Shown here one piece after another: positions 26,775 to 36,366 of a stretch of 64,000 nt of DNA. The stretch lies in the NCBI GenBank assembly GCA_021648755.1, contig JAKISG010000006.1, positions 28,155 through 92,154 of the forward strand, given 5' to 3'. Positions within the stretch are counted from its first letter, which is position 1, and each line of letters begins with the position of its first letter. This DNA comes from Flavobacteriaceae bacterium (GTDB lineage: Bacteria; Bacteroidota; Bacteroidia; Flavobacteriales; Flavobacteriaceae). The notes under the pieces are model-generated. The model had not been told where the DNA came from and did no database searches. It saw only the letters and a program-made list of their open reading frames with translations. A program made the translations under genes and the position numbers.

Positions 26775-28628
26775 ATGTGCGGAATTACAGGTTATATAGG
26801 TTTTAGAGACGCTTACCCGATTATTATAAATGGTTTAAAACGTTTAGAGTATAGAGGTTATGATAGTGCGGGATTAATATTATATGATGGCGATACCATT
26901 AAAATGTCAAAGACAAAAGGTAAAGTCTCTGACTTAGAAAAACAGGTTGAAAAAGAAATATCTAAAGGCGGTAATATAGGTTTTGGACATACAAGATGGG
27001 CAACACATGGTGTTCCAAATGATGTAAACTCACACCCTCATTTTTCAGAATCCGAAAACTTAGCCATAGTTCATAATGGTATTATAGAAAACTACGATAC
27101 TATTAAAAAAGAATTAATTAATAGAGGCTACACTTTTAAAAGCGATACAGATACCGAAGTTTTAATAAATTTAATTGAAGAAGTAAAAAAACAAGAAAAT
27201 GTAAAACTAGGTAAAGCCGTACAAATTGCATTAAGTGAAGTAGTAGGTGCTTATGCCATTACCGTTTTTGACAAAACCAAACCAAATGAATTTGTTGTGG
27301 CAAGACTAGGAAGCCCAATTGCTATTGGAATAGGAACTAATAATAAAGAATTCTTTATAGCCTCTGACGCATCTCCTTTTATAGAATACACTAAAAATTG
27401 TGTCTATTTAGAAGATGGCGAAATGGCAATTATAAAAATAGGCAGAGCAATTAGAGTACGCAAAATACAAGACGATTCTTTAGTCGATTATTCCGTTTTA
27501 CAATTAAAATTAAATTTAGAACAAATTGAAAAGGGCGGTTATGATCATTTTATGCTAAAAGAAATTTATGAACAACCCAAAGCAATAACCGATACTTTTA
27601 GAGGTAGAATGTTAGTTAACAAAGGGCTGATTAGAATGGCTGGAGTTGATGATAATATACAAAAATTTTTAAATGCTAAAAGAATTATTATTGTTGCTTG
27701 CGGTACTTCATGGCATGCAGGGTTAGTAGCAGAATACCTTTTTGAAGATATTGCAAGAATACCTGTTGAGGTTGAATACGGCTCAGAGTTTAGATACCGA
27801 AACCCAATAATAAATGAAGATGATATTGTTATTGCTATTTCACAATCAGGCGAAACAGCAGACACACTTGCAGCAATTAAAATGGCAAAATCAAAAGATG
27901 CTTTTGTTTTTGGTGTTTGTAATGTTGTTGGATCATCTATTGCACGAGAAGCTCATGCAGGTGCTTATACACATGCAGGACCAGAGATAGGCGTTGCTTC
28001 CACCAAAGCATTTACTACACAAATTACACTACTATCATTAATCGCCTTAAAATTAGGATTAGCAAATGGTAATATTTCAAAAACAAATTACCATACTTAC
28101 TTACGAGAAATGGAATTAATTCCTAAGAAAGTAGAAAGTTTATTAGCCATAAATGATAAAGTGAAATATATCGCAAATATTTATAAAGATGCAACTAACT
28201 TTTTATATTTAGGTAGAGGTTTTAATTTTCCAGTAGCCTTAGAAGGTGCATTAAAATTAAAAGAAATTTCTTACATTCATGCAGAAGGATACCCTGCTGC
28301 CGAAATGAAACACGGTCCAATTGCATTAATTGATGAAAATATGCCCATTGTAGTTATTGCAACTCGCAAGGGTCATTATGAAAAAGTAGTGAGTAATATT
28401 CAAGAAATTAAAGCAAGAAATGGTAAAATTATTGCCATTGTAACCCAAGGCGATACCACAGTAAAAGAAATTGCAGATCATGTCATTGAAGTACCAGAAA
28501 CTATAGAAGCATTTACACCTTTATTGACTACAATACCATTGCAATTATTATCCTATCATATTGCAGTAATGCTAGATAGAAATGTAGATCAACCAAGAAA
28601 TTTAGCAAAAGCGGTTACTGTGGAGTAG
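26775..28628 (+). CDS. glmS: Glutamine-fructose-6-phosphate aminotransferase
   Basis: Makes glucosamine 6-phosphate from fructose 6-phosphate and glutamine, the entry to peptidoglycan and lipid A precursors. Cys2 of MCGITGYIG is the N-terminal nucleophile, exposed after Met removal. The glutaminase domain (HTRWATHG, HNGIIENY, SDTDTEVL) spans about 1-235, and two SIS isomerase domains follow (CGTSWHAGLVAEY, SQSGETADTLAA, EGALKLKEISYIHAEGY), ending with the PRNLAKAVTVE tail. The 617 residues are full length. It is the last gene after the GT5-like and DUF4270 genes. No glmS ribozyme or other leader is seen; the gap before it is only 11 bases. Confidence 0.97.
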   Translation: MCGITGYIGFRDAYPIIINGLKRLEYRGYDSAGLILYDGDTIKMSKTKGKVSDLEKQVEKEISKGGNIGFGHTRWATHGVPNDVNSHPHFSESENLAIVHNGIIENYDTIKKELINRGYTFKSDTDTEVLINLIEEVKKQENVKLGKAVQIALSEVVGAYAITVFDKTKPNEFVVARLGSPIAIGIGTNNKEFFIASDASPFIEYTKNCVYLEDGEMAIIKIGRAIRVRKIQDDSLVDYSVLQLKLNLEQIEKGGYDHFMLKEIYEQPKAITDTFRGRMLVNKGLIRMAGVDDNIQKFLNAKRIIIVACGTSWHAGLVAEYLFEDIARIPVEVEYGSEFRYRNPIINEDDIVIAISQSGETADTLAAIKMAKSKDAFVFGVCNVVGSSIAREAHAGAYTHAGPEIGVASTKAFTTQITLLSLIALKLGLANGNISKTNYHTYLREMELIPKKVESLLAINDKVKYIANIYKDATNFLYLGRGFNFPVALEGALKLKEISYIHAEGYPAAEMKHGPIALIDENMPIVVIATRKGHYEKVVSNIQEIKARNGKIIAIVTQGDTTVKEIADHVIEVPETIEAFTPLLTTIPLQLLSYHIAVMLDRNVDQPRNLAKAVTVE

Positions 28629-28702
28629 TTTACTTAATTATTTTTATTAAAACTATAATTGACTAAACAAGTACACGTTAAACGGTTAATTAAACAAAAA
28701 TC

Positions 28703-28834
28703 ATGCAATTTAGAAGATTTAATTTACGAAAAAAACCAAACAACAAAAGAGGTTTTATTATGATTTTATTACTTTTTATTATTATTTATTTTTGGTTTAA
28801 TACCGATAAATTATTACAATTATTTTTTAATTAA
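28703..28834 (+). CDS. Small membrane protein, 43 aa
   Basis: A short frame beginning MQFRRFNLRKKPNNKRGF, strongly basic, followed by one hydrophobic helix (IMILLLFIIIYFWF) and a short tail NTDKLLQLFFN. The charge pattern predicts the basic end in the cytosol and a single membrane anchor. I do not know the family by name, but the RRFNLRKKPNNKRGF head looks deliberate, with many charged residues in an otherwise bland gap, and short peptides of this kind occur in Flavobacteria. It lies 74 bases after glmS on the same strand. There is no clear promoter, so it may be a tail of the glmS transcript. Confidence 0.55.
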   Translation: MQFRRFNLRKKPNNKRGFIMILLLFIIIYFWFNTDKLLQLFFN

Positions 28835-28990
28835 TTCAACAACTTCCTTCTAATTTATTTTCATTAGTAATTCCATCAGGATCTGTCATATTGAATAGCA
28901 ACTACGCCTTCATATTTTCTGGAAAAATAATGCTTTGGTTATATGGTCGCCAACCTGAAAAATGGACTGGATTGGGTTTATTATAAAATC
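28835..28990 (-). pseudogene. Possible decayed gene fragment
   Basis: Read on the minus strand, one frame gives RFYNKPNPVHFSGWRPYN, continues QSIIFPENMKA, meets a single TAG, and continues in frame LLFNMTDPDGITNENKLEGS to a TGA. The composition (W, H, P, Y, G) looks protein-like and unlike random AT-rich DNA. There is no start codon and no family that I can name. The plus strand of the same stretch is also open for about 50 codons (28831-28986), so chance cannot be excluded. The rest of the 461-base glmS-rnr gap holds the 43-aa gene and the rnr -7 element. Confidence 0.25.
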
Positions 28991-28996
28991 TTTACG

Positions 28997-29004
28997 TAAC
29001 TTTG
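28997..29004 (+). promoter_or_regulatory. -7 element of rnr
   Basis: TAACTTTG, 85 bases before the ATG at 29090. A TTG at 28972-28974 is 22 bases upstream, slightly wide for a -33 element. Confidence 0.45.
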
Positions 29005-29089
29005 CAACAGTTACTTCACTATATTAAATTATTTTAAAAGCACTCCATTTTAAAATAGGAACAACTAATTAAAAAAAAGCAACTCGAAA

Positions 29090-31309
29090 ATGAGTAAAAA
29101 GAAAATTTATAAAAAAAAGAATAATATTATTAAACAATTAACACGTAATATATTACAAGTATTAAATAAAGATAAAGAAATCCTTAATTACAAACAGATT
29201 TCATCTAAAATAGGAATAACAGATTCTAATGGTAAAAATCAAGTTTTAAGAAAACTAATAGAACTAGTTGGTCAACAAAAAATAAAAGAAATTGATCGAG
29301 GAAAATTTCAAACGATATCAACCGAAAAACATTATATAGGTAAAATAGATATCAATGCAAAAGGTAATGGCTATGTGATTTGTGAAAGTTTAGAACATGA
29401 TATATATATACCTAACCGAAATTTAAACCATGCATTACATAATGATATTGTTAAAATTTATACTTACCAACGTAAAGTAAACGGTAAACAAGAAGGAGAT
29501 ATTATTGAGGTTATAGAAAGAGCAAAAACCGATTTTGTAGGTGTTTTACAACGTAATAAAAATTTTGGATTTGTAATAGCAGACGACCATAAAATGTATG
29601 TCGATATATTTGTACCACTAAAAAAAATAAAAGATGCAAAAGATGGCGATAAAGTATTGGTTACTATAAAAGATTGGCCAGATAATTCTAAAAACCCATT
29701 TGGTGAAATTATTGAAGTTTTAGGTAAACCAGGAGATCATGACACAGAAATTCATTCCATTTTATTAGCGTACAATTTACCCTATAAATTTCCTAAAAAA
29801 GTAGAAGAAGACGCCTCAAGATTACCAATAGAAATTACGAAAGAAGAAATTGCAAAGCGAAGAGATTTCAGAAATACGCTCACCTTTACTATAGACCCTG
29901 CAACAGCAAAAGATTTTGACGATGCATTATCCTTTAAAATTTTACCTAACAAAAATTATGAAATAGGAATTCATATTGCAGATGTAAGCCATTATGTACA
30001 AGAAGAAACCATTTTAGAAGACGAAGCATACAATAGAGCAACCTCTGTTTATTTGGTAGACAGAGTTGTTCCTATGTTACCAGAAGTATTATCAAATAAC
30101 GTTTGTTCACTAAGACCTAATGAAGAAAAATTAACATTTTCAGCAGTTTTTGAGCTCGATAAAAATGCCCATTTAAAAAACCAATGGTTTGGTAGAACAG
30201 TAATTTTCAGCAATGCTAGGTTTGCTTATGAAGAAGCACAAGTTATCATAGAAAATAATTTAATACGCGATACTGCATCTCTTGACCTAACAATCCCTAA
30301 AACGATATCATTAACCAAAAAAGAATATAAAGTAACACCAGAAATAGGAGAAGCAATTCTAACCCTAGACAAACTAGCCAAAATTTTAAGAGCCAAAAGA
30401 ATGAAAGAAGGCGCCTTAACATTTGATAGAGCAGAAGTTCGTTTTGATTTAGATGAAAAATCAAACCCTATAGGTGTGTATTTTAAAACTCAAAAAGATG
30501 CCAATAAATTAATTGAAGAATTTATGTTATTAGCTAATAAAAAAGTAGCGCAATTTATAGGTAAAAAGAAAAATGGTCAGCCAACAAAGCAGACTTTTAT
30601 TTATCGAATTCACGATGAACCAGATGTATCTAAATTAAATGATTTACAACGTATTGTAAATAATTTTGGATATAAAATACAAACAGACACTAGAGAACAT
30701 ATCACACAATCGCTACATAAATTATTAATTGATGTTAAAGGCACACCCGAACAAAATATGGTAGAAACCTTAACAATAAGATCTATGAGTAAGGCTATTT
30801 ATACAACACAAAATATAGGTCATTACGGATTAGCATTCGATTATTATTCACATTTCACCTCACCAATTAGACGCTATCCAGATGTAATGACACATCGTTT
30901 ATTACAGTATTATTTAGATGGAGGAAAATCACCAAATGCAACATCTTACGAAGAAAAATGTGAACACTCTAGCGAAAGAGAATATATGGCAACAAAAGCA
31001 GAAAGAGACTCTATTAAATACATGCAAGTAAAATATATGCAAGACCACCAAAACAAAATATTTAAAGGTGTAATTACTGGTGTTACTGAATGGGGAATTT
31101 ACGTAGAAATTATAGAAAATAAATGTGAAGGTATGGTACGAGTAAAGGATATAAAAGACGATTATTATACCTTTGATGAAAAACAATATGCCATGGTCGG
31201 TCAAGCAACTAAAAATGTAATAACTTTAGGTGATGAGGTACAAGTAAAAGTAAAAAAAACAGACTTAGAGCGCAAACATTTAGATTTTTATTTAATTCAA
31301 GATTTATAA
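29090..31309 (+). CDS. rnr: Ribonuclease R
   Basis: Processive 3'-5' exoribonuclease of the RNB family that degrades structured RNA. Order of parts: a basic N-terminal winged-helix-like region (about 10-75), two cold-shock OB folds (GKIDINAKGNGYVICE near 85 and GVLQRNKNFGFVIADD near 145), the RNB catalytic core with the metal-binding cluster TIDPATAKDFDDALSF near 268, and a C-terminal S1 domain from about 655 (FKGVITGVTEWGIYVEI). The 739 residues are full length. It is monocistronic with its own -7 element, and convergent with the MOSC gene. Confidence 0.96.
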   Translation: MSKKKIYKKKNNIIKQLTRNILQVLNKDKEILNYKQISSKIGITDSNGKNQVLRKLIELVGQQKIKEIDRGKFQTISTEKHYIGKIDINAKGNGYVICESLEHDIYIPNRNLNHALHNDIVKIYTYQRKVNGKQEGDIIEVIERAKTDFVGVLQRNKNFGFVIADDHKMYVDIFVPLKKIKDAKDGDKVLVTIKDWPDNSKNPFGEIIEVLGKPGDHDTEIHSILLAYNLPYKFPKKVEEDASRLPIEITKEEIAKRRDFRNTLTFTIDPATAKDFDDALSFKILPNKNYEIGIHIADVSHYVQEETILEDEAYNRATSVYLVDRVVPMLPEVLSNNVCSLRPNEEKLTFSAVFELDKNAHLKNQWFGRTVIFSNARFAYEEAQVIIENNLIRDTASLDLTIPKTISLTKKEYKVTPEIGEAILTLDKLAKILRAKRMKEGALTFDRAEVRFDLDEKSNPIGVYFKTQKDANKLIEEFMLLANKKVAQFIGKKKNGQPTKQTFIYRIHDEPDVSKLNDLQRIVNNFGYKIQTDTREHITQSLHKLLIDVKGTPEQNMVETLTIRSMSKAIYTTQNIGHYGLAFDYYSHFTSPIRRYPDVMTHRLLQYYLDGGKSPNATSYEEKCEHSSEREYMATKAERDSIKYMQVKYMQDHQNKIFKGVITGVTEWGIYVEIIENKCEGMVRVKDIKDDYYTFDEKQYAMVGQATKNVITLGDEVQVKVKKTDLERKHLDFYLIQDL

Positions 31310-31388
31310 ATCATTTTGATTTTACCTCTGCGAGATAAATGCTAAGTTAACTCTTTTTTTAGTAATAAAAATTTAACATTTTAAGTTT

Positions 31389-32024
31389 TTATTTTAATTT
31401 TTTACGAATATCACTTTTTAATCTACTAGAAAGTAAATCTAAATGCAATGCTTTTTTAAGCAGTTTTGTATTTGTTTTGTTATAGGTAAATAAGGAATAA
31501 ACTTCAGCTAAAGTTAAGCAACTTTTAGTAGTTTTTATTAGAATTAGTTCATCACCTTTTTTAACGCTTCCTTCTTGTAAAACTCTAAAATAAATGCCGC
31601 TAAAAGTAGTGTTTAAAAATTGTTTCACTATTTTTTGAGATCCAAAACGATACCCTAAAGTAGCGCAAGGTAACCTGGGCTGTGATACTTGAATGATCGT
31701 ATTATTTATTTTAAAAGTATCGCCAATTTTTATTTTTGTTTCATCAAGATTATCAATTGTTAAGTTTTCACCAAACATGCCGTTAGTAAAATCTAAATTA
31801 GGATATAATTCTTCAAAATAGCCATAATTATTTTTACCAAAAGCATAAACAGCCATATTTTCTCCGCCATGATATTTTCTGTCTACTACAGCGTCATTTT
31901 TTACATCCTCTTTACCTAAATAAATCGAAGTATCTACAGAGGTTTTATAAATACCGGTGTAACGAGTACGACCATTAAAGGTAATTTCTCTTTTTTCTGC
32001 TATGTTAACGGATTGTATTTTCAT
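31389..32024 (-). CDS. MOSC domain protein (YiiM-like)
   Basis: A 211-residue cytosolic protein with a MOSC domain (molybdenum cofactor sulfurase C-terminal type) at about 20-155, including KYHGGENMAVYAF, GMFGENLTI and the conserved cysteine C120 in QPRLPCATLGYRFG. A short helical C-terminal extension matches the 3-alpha domain of YiiM-type proteins. YiiM reduces N-hydroxylated compounds using Moco; this protein could be a similar sulfur-carrier or N-reductase, by family inference. It follows the DUF2797 gene by 14 bases and is probably co-transcribed. It is convergent with rnr. No Moco synthesis genes are in view. Confidence 0.88.
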   Translation of the reverse strand: MKIQSVNIAEKREITFNGRTRYTGIYKTSVDTSIYLGKEDVKNDAVVDRKYHGGENMAVYAFGKNNYGYFEELYPNLDFTNGMFGENLTIDNLDETKIKIGDTFKINNTIIQVSQPRLPCATLGYRFGSQKIVKQFLNTTFSGIYFRVLQEGSVKKGDELILIKTTKSCLTLAEVYSLFTYNKTNTKLLKKALHLDLLSSRLKSDIRKKLK

Positions 32025-32038
32025 TTTAGATATTATTT

Positions 32039-32836
32039 TTAGGTCACACTTAAACTAACCACATTTCCTTCATTATTACGCACGTTAAAAACACGACCAT
32101 CTTCAAAAATAAGATACTGCCCTTTTATACCTTTTAGTTTCCCTTCAAAATTTGGTGTTTTTTCTAAATTTATACTTTTTATTTTGGTTGGATATTGTAA
32201 AACAGGAAAATTCATAGTAAGTACATTTTCATTATTTTCTAAAAAATAAGATTTTACTTCGGGCGGAATATGCATCGCTAATTTTTTTACCTCAGCAGTT
32301 AAATCAATATCTAAAATAGCATTCTTTAACATTTTTTGCCAACTTGTTTTATCAGATACAAATTCTTTTAAAGCAACTTCAGTAATTCCTGCTAAATAGC
32401 GATTAGGTACCTCTAACATTATAATGGCTTTACTTGCGCCTTGATCTATCCACCTTGTTGGTACTTGTAGTTTACGGGTTACACCAACTTTTACAGCACT
32501 ACTTAAAGCCAAATAAACAATGTGTGGTTGTAATTGCGCCTGTTTTTCATAGGTTAAATCTCTATCTTCAATACCTAAATGTGCAGTACTTAACTCTGGT
32601 TTCATAATCCAATCTCCAACTTGAGCAGATTTATAAAAACAATTGTAACAATGCCCTTGACGGAATATTTTTTTATTTAAACCACAACATAAGCATTGGT
32701 ATTTTTCAAAAGTAATTTCTATATTCTTATTTAATAATTGGTTTACATTTATAAAATCAGTATCCATTTCTAAATAATATTGAATTGGCGATTCAAATTC
32801 AGTCAACATTTTTTTTAATACTCCTTGATAATTCAT
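32039..32836 (-). CDS. DUF2797 family zinc-ribbon protein
   Basis: A 265-residue cytosolic protein with a cysteine cluster C48, C50, C51, C63 and C66 (CLCCGLNKKIFRQGHCYNC) that looks like a zinc ribbon, followed by the family-typical LALSSAVKVGVTRKLQVP, RWIDQGASKAI and AGITEVALKEF; the last two resemble a GIY-YIG-like layout. DUF2797 has no established function. It has a -7 element 28 bases upstream, in the 52-base gap after purK, and the MOSC gene follows 14 bases downstream, so the two form a small operon that can be read separately from purK. Confidence 0.85.
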   Translation of the reverse strand: MNYQGVLKKMLTEFESPIQYYLEMDTDFINVNQLLNKNIEITFEKYQCLCCGLNKKIFRQGHCYNCFYKSAQVGDWIMKPELSTAHLGIEDRDLTYEKQAQLQPHIVYLALSSAVKVGVTRKLQVPTRWIDQGASKAIIMLEVPNRYLAGITEVALKEFVSDKTSWQKMLKNAILDIDLTAEVKKLAMHIPPEVKSYFLENNENVLTMNFPVLQYPTKIKSINLEKTPNFEGKLKGIKGQYLIFEDGRVFNVRNNEGNVVSLSVT

Positions 32837-32864
32837 TGTTTATTAGGTTATCTAATTACGATTA

Positions 32865-32872
32865 CAAAAATA
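32865..32872 (-). promoter_or_regulatory. -7 element of the DUF2797-MOSC pair
   Basis: TATTTTTG on the minus strand, 28 bases before the DUF2797 ATG, lying between purK and DUF2797. Confidence 0.4.
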
Positions 32873-32888
32873 GATACCAGTAAAGATA

Positions 32889-34034
32889 CTACTTACTTAC
32901 AACCGAAATTATATTTTTAACAATCTCTGCAACTTCTCTAGCTTTATTTATAGCTTTATTTACAATAGTAACATGTCCCATTTTACGGAATGGTTTAGTT
33001 AATTTTTTACCATAAATATGTGGGGTAACACCATCTATTTTTAGAATTTCTTCTATATTTTTATAATGTACATTACCAATATGGTTTACTGCTCCAACTA
33101 AATTTACCATAACCGAAGCAACTTTATTTTCGGTGTTTCCTAATGGTAAATCTAAAACAGCTCTTATATGTTGTTCAAATTGATTAGTATAACTGCCTTC
33201 TATACTAAAATGACCACTATTATGAGGTCTTGGTGCAACTTCATTAACTAGGATATCATCGTTTTGAGTTTGAAATAACTCTACCGCTAATAAACCAACA
33301 TGTTTAAATGCGTTAGTAACTTGTAAAGCTATTTTTTGTGCCTTTTCTGCAACTTCCTTTGAAATTCTTGCTGGACAAATTACATATTCTACTTGATTTG
33401 CATTTGGGTGAAACTCCATTTCAACAACAGGGTAGGTTTTAATGTTACCTGAAACATTTCTTGCTACAATTACAGCTAATTCATTTTTAAACGGAATAAC
33501 CTCTTCAATAATACAACTTACATTTGGTAAAGAAGCTAAATCTTGTGCTGTATTTAATTTTTTAACACCCGTACCATCATATCCAAGCGTATCAGATTTC
33601 CAAATACAAGGATAATTAAGTTTTGCCTTTTCTAAATCTTTTTTAGAAGCATATCGTTGATAATTTGCCGTATTAATTCCATTTTTAACGTAAAAATCTT
33701 TTTGAAGCCCTTTATTTTGAATAATCTGTAAAACTTTGGGCTGAGGATAAATTTTAACACCCTCCTCTTCTAACTGTAATAAAGCTTTAATATTTATATG
33801 CTCAATTTCAAGAGTTAGAACATCAACAGTTTTCCCGAAATTATATACATCTTCATAATTAGACCAATCACCAATAATAAATTCGTTTGCAATTTGAGCA
33901 CAAGGAGCATCTTTTGAATTTTCTAAAACACAGGTATGAATATCGAATTTTTGCGTTTCGGTTAATAACATTCTACCTAATTGTCCACCACCTAGAATGC
34001 CTAATTTAAAATTGGAAGAGTAGTAGTTTTTCAT
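32889..34034 (-). CDS. purK: 5-(Carboxyamino)imidazole ribonucleotide synthase
   Basis: ATP-grasp enzyme that carboxylates AIR with bicarbonate to N5-CAIR in purine synthesis. It has the N-terminal Rossmann motif LGILGGGQLGRML (residues 10-22), the ATP-grasp region with KSDTLGYDGTGVKKL, IIEEVIPFKNELAVIVAR, and the metal site region VNEVAPRPHNSGHFSIEGSY. The 381 residues are normal. The partner purE is not adjacent, unlike in many bacteria. The divergent gap of 268 bases to the PLP decarboxylase has a -7 element for the other gene but no obvious one for purK. Confidence 0.96.
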   Translation of the reverse strand: MKNYYSSNFKLGILGGGQLGRMLLTETQKFDIHTCVLENSKDAPCAQIANEFIIGDWSNYEDVYNFGKTVDVLTLEIEHINIKALLQLEEEGVKIYPQPKVLQIIQNKGLQKDFYVKNGINTANYQRYASKKDLEKAKLNYPCIWKSDTLGYDGTGVKKLNTAQDLASLPNVSCIIEEVIPFKNELAVIVARNVSGNIKTYPVVEMEFHPNANQVEYVICPARISKEVAEKAQKIALQVTNAFKHVGLLAVELFQTQNDDILVNEVAPRPHNSGHFSIEGSYTNQFEQHIRAVLDLPLGNTENKVASVMVNLVGAVNHIGNVHYKNIEEILKIDGVTPHIYGKKLTKPFRKMGHVTIVNKAINKAREVAEIVKNIISVVSK

Positions 34035-34279
34035 AGTACATTTCTAGGTTTTGTCAACTAATTATTTTGTTTTACTTAAGTACAAAAACGCTATTTCTAA
34101 CTAGAAATAAGAGATTTCAAATGTAGTTAAAATTAGGCGATTTAAAACATTTTTTTGGAGTTTCTAAAAAATAGCAACCTTATTTTTAGACCTAAATATT
34201 TTACAAAGTCAAATATAGTTATAAAAAATAAAATGAATAAAATGAATGAATAAATAGTACATATTAAGGTTGAAAATTT

Positions 34280-34287
34280 TATTTTTG
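34280..34287 (+). promoter_or_regulatory. -7 element of the PLP decarboxylase-PAQR pair
   Basis: TATTTTTG, 15 bases before the ATG at 34303. No TTG at the -33 position. Confidence 0.45.
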
Positions 34288-34302
34288 TGAAAAATAAAAA
34301 CA

Positions 34303-35553
34303 ATGATGAAGTATTGGAAAAAATACACCAAAGAAGAACAAAATAAACGCATTGACGATGCTTTAAGTAAAAATGTAAATTTTTTAACAGATGTTAGTTT
34401 AGGGTATCCAGCATCTAAATTAGATGAAACAGTATTTTCGAGTAATGCACCATTTTTAAAAGACTCTCCATTATTGCGTTCTTTTGTTGCAAACCCAAAT
34501 CATATTGGTTGCCATACTACAGGAATTTCAGAAACGGCATTTAGCGGAACTCATGAAATTGAACGCGAAGTTTTACAGGTATTAGCCGTTGATATTTTTA
34601 AATGTAAAGACGGTAATTTTGATGGTTATATTGCTACTGGAGGAACGGAAGCAAACATACAAGCAATGTGGATTTATAGAAATTTGTACAAACGCGAATT
34701 TAATGCTAAACAAGAAGAAATTGTTATTATTTGTTCCGAAGACTCGCACTATTCTATGCCAAAAGGAGCAAATATTTTAAATTTAGATATCGTTTTTGTT
34801 CCAGTTGAATTTTATACACGTGAAATAGAAGAAGCACAATTAAATCAAGTTGTGAATGAACAAAAAGAGAAAGGCAAAAAATATTTTATTGTAGTTTCTA
34901 ATATGGCAACTACAATGTTTGGTTCAGTTGATAGCCCTGAATTATATGCTAAAGTTTTATTAGCGCAAAAAGTAGATTTTAAGATTCATATTGACGGTGC
35001 TTTTGGCGGATTTATTTATCCGTTTCATAAAGAAAAAACAGCAGTTAATTTTACTAACGAACACATAAATTCTATTACAATTGATGCCCATAAAATGTTA
35101 CAAGCACCTTACGGAACAGGTATTTTTTTATGCAAAAAAGGATTGATGAAAAACACCTTAACCAAAGAAGCGCAATATGTAAATGGTATGGATTTAACCT
35201 TTGTTGGCTCACGTGGTGGTGCAAACGCCATTGCTATTTGGATGATACTTTTTTCTTACGGATTTTATGGTTGGTTTGAAAAAATAAGTATTCTATTAAT
35301 GCGAACAAAATGGTTTTGCGAACAATTAGATGCTTTAAATATTAAGTATTACCGTCATAAAAGAATGAATATCGTTACGATTCATGCAGCATATATTCCT
35401 GACGAAATTGCCCTAAAATATGATCTAGTTCCAGATACTCATGACGGAAATCACAAATGGCTAAAAGTTGTTATTATGAATCATGTAGAACTAGATGATT
35501 TAATGGCTTTGATTGATGAAATTAAAATATCAATTAGTAACTCACACAGTTAA
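34303..35553 (+). CDS. Pyridoxal-phosphate-dependent decarboxylase (group II-like)
   Basis: Fold-type I PLP enzyme of 416 residues, resembling group II amino acid decarboxylases (histidine/tyrosine/glutamate type, MfnA-like). The PLP Schiff-base lysine is K264 in SITIDAHKMLQAPYG; D231 in HIDGAFGGF contacts the pyridine nitrogen; H149 in SEDSHYSMPKG stacks on the ring; TGGTEANIQA binds phosphate. The substrate cannot be read from sequence; a decarboxylase making a biogenic amine or beta-alanine is likely, and an aminotransferase is less so. It has its own -7 element and is followed 25 bases later by the PAQR gene, probably on the same mRNA. Confidence 0.85.
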   Translation: MMKYWKKYTKEEQNKRIDDALSKNVNFLTDVSLGYPASKLDETVFSSNAPFLKDSPLLRSFVANPNHIGCHTTGISETAFSGTHEIEREVLQVLAVDIFKCKDGNFDGYIATGGTEANIQAMWIYRNLYKREFNAKQEEIVIICSEDSHYSMPKGANILNLDIVFVPVEFYTREIEEAQLNQVVNEQKEKGKKYFIVVSNMATTMFGSVDSPELYAKVLLAQKVDFKIHIDGAFGGFIYPFHKEKTAVNFTNEHINSITIDAHKMLQAPYGTGIFLCKKGLMKNTLTKEAQYVNGMDLTFVGSRGGANAIAIWMILFSYGFYGWFEKISILLMRTKWFCEQLDALNIKYYRHKRMNIVTIHAAYIPDEIALKYDLVPDTHDGNHKWLKVVIMNHVELDDLMALIDEIKISISNSHS

Positions 35554-35578
35554 GACCTAGTTTTAAGCAAAATTTAAA

Positions 35579-36232
35579 ATGAAAATCAAATACAAACCAA
35601 CATATTACAGCCAAACTGAAGAAAAAATAAATATAATTACGCATGCTTTAGGTATGTTATTAAGTATAATTGCTTTAGTTTTTTTAATCTTAAAAGCAAG
35701 TTTGTATGGTAATATTTGGCATATTGTAAGTTTTTCTGTCTTTGGTAGCAGTTTAATTATTTTATATACAGCATCAACATTATATCACCAATCAAAAACG
35801 TTAAAAATACGAACTAAACTTAATATTTTTGACCATGCATCTATTTATATATTAATTGCAGGAACATATACTCCTTTTACCCTAGTTACACTAAATGGAA
35901 AAACTGGTTGGTGGGTTTTTGGAATAACATGGCTGTTTGCTTTCATAGGTGTAATTTTAAAACTTTTTTTTACGGGTAGTTATGATAAACTATCTACTTT
36001 AATGTATGTTTTAATGGGCTGGATTATTCTTTTTGCTATAAAACCATTAATTAATAACTTACCCATAGAAGGAATTTGGTGGCTTTTTGCAGGAGGAATT
36101 TCTTATACATTAGGTGCAATTTTATATAGTTTTGATAACATAAAATTCAATCACGCTACCTTTCATGTTTTTGTATTAATAGGTAGTTTCTGTCATTTTA
36201 TTTCAGTTTATTTTTATGTTTTAGAAGTTTAA
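35579..36232 (+). CDS. PAQR/hemolysin III family membrane protein
   Basis: Seven-helix integral membrane protein of 217 residues. It carries the family residues in order: E-x-x-N-x-x-TH at about 15-22 (EKINIITHALG), S-x-x-x-H in TASTLYHQ, an aspartate in FDHASIYILIAGTYTPF and the C-terminal H-x-x-x-H in NHATFHVFVLIGSFCHF. These form the putative zinc-binding hydrolase site of progestin/adiponectin receptor relatives, suggesting a ceramidase-like or lipid-sensing role. The name hemolysin III is historical. It follows the PLP enzyme by 25 bases. Confidence 0.92.
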   Translation: MKIKYKPTYYSQTEEKINIITHALGMLLSIIALVFLILKASLYGNIWHIVSFSVFGSSLIILYTASTLYHQSKTLKIRTKLNIFDHASIYILIAGTYTPFTLVTLNGKTGWWVFGITWLFAFIGVILKLFFTGSYDKLSTLMYVLMGWIILFAIKPLINNLPIEGIWWLFAGGISYTLGAILYSFDNIKFNHATFHVFVLIGSFCHFISVYFYVLEV

Positions 36233-36305
36233 ACATAAAAATATACTTGTCAAGTTCTCTATCTTTAAAATAAACAACAAAAAGAAACCAAAAAAGATTG
36301 TATCT

Positions 36306-36334
36306 TTGAGTCGATTTTAGGTTATGTAACTTTG
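36306..36334 (+). promoter_or_regulatory. -33/-7 promoter of mnmD
   Basis: TTG (36306-36308), 18 bases, then TAACTTTG (36327-36334), 32 bases before the TTG start codon at 36367. The TTG is itself the tail of another TATCTTTG (36301-36308). Confidence 0.5.
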
Positions 36335-36366
36335 ATGTTTCTGCCAACTTATGAACGCTACTTATA

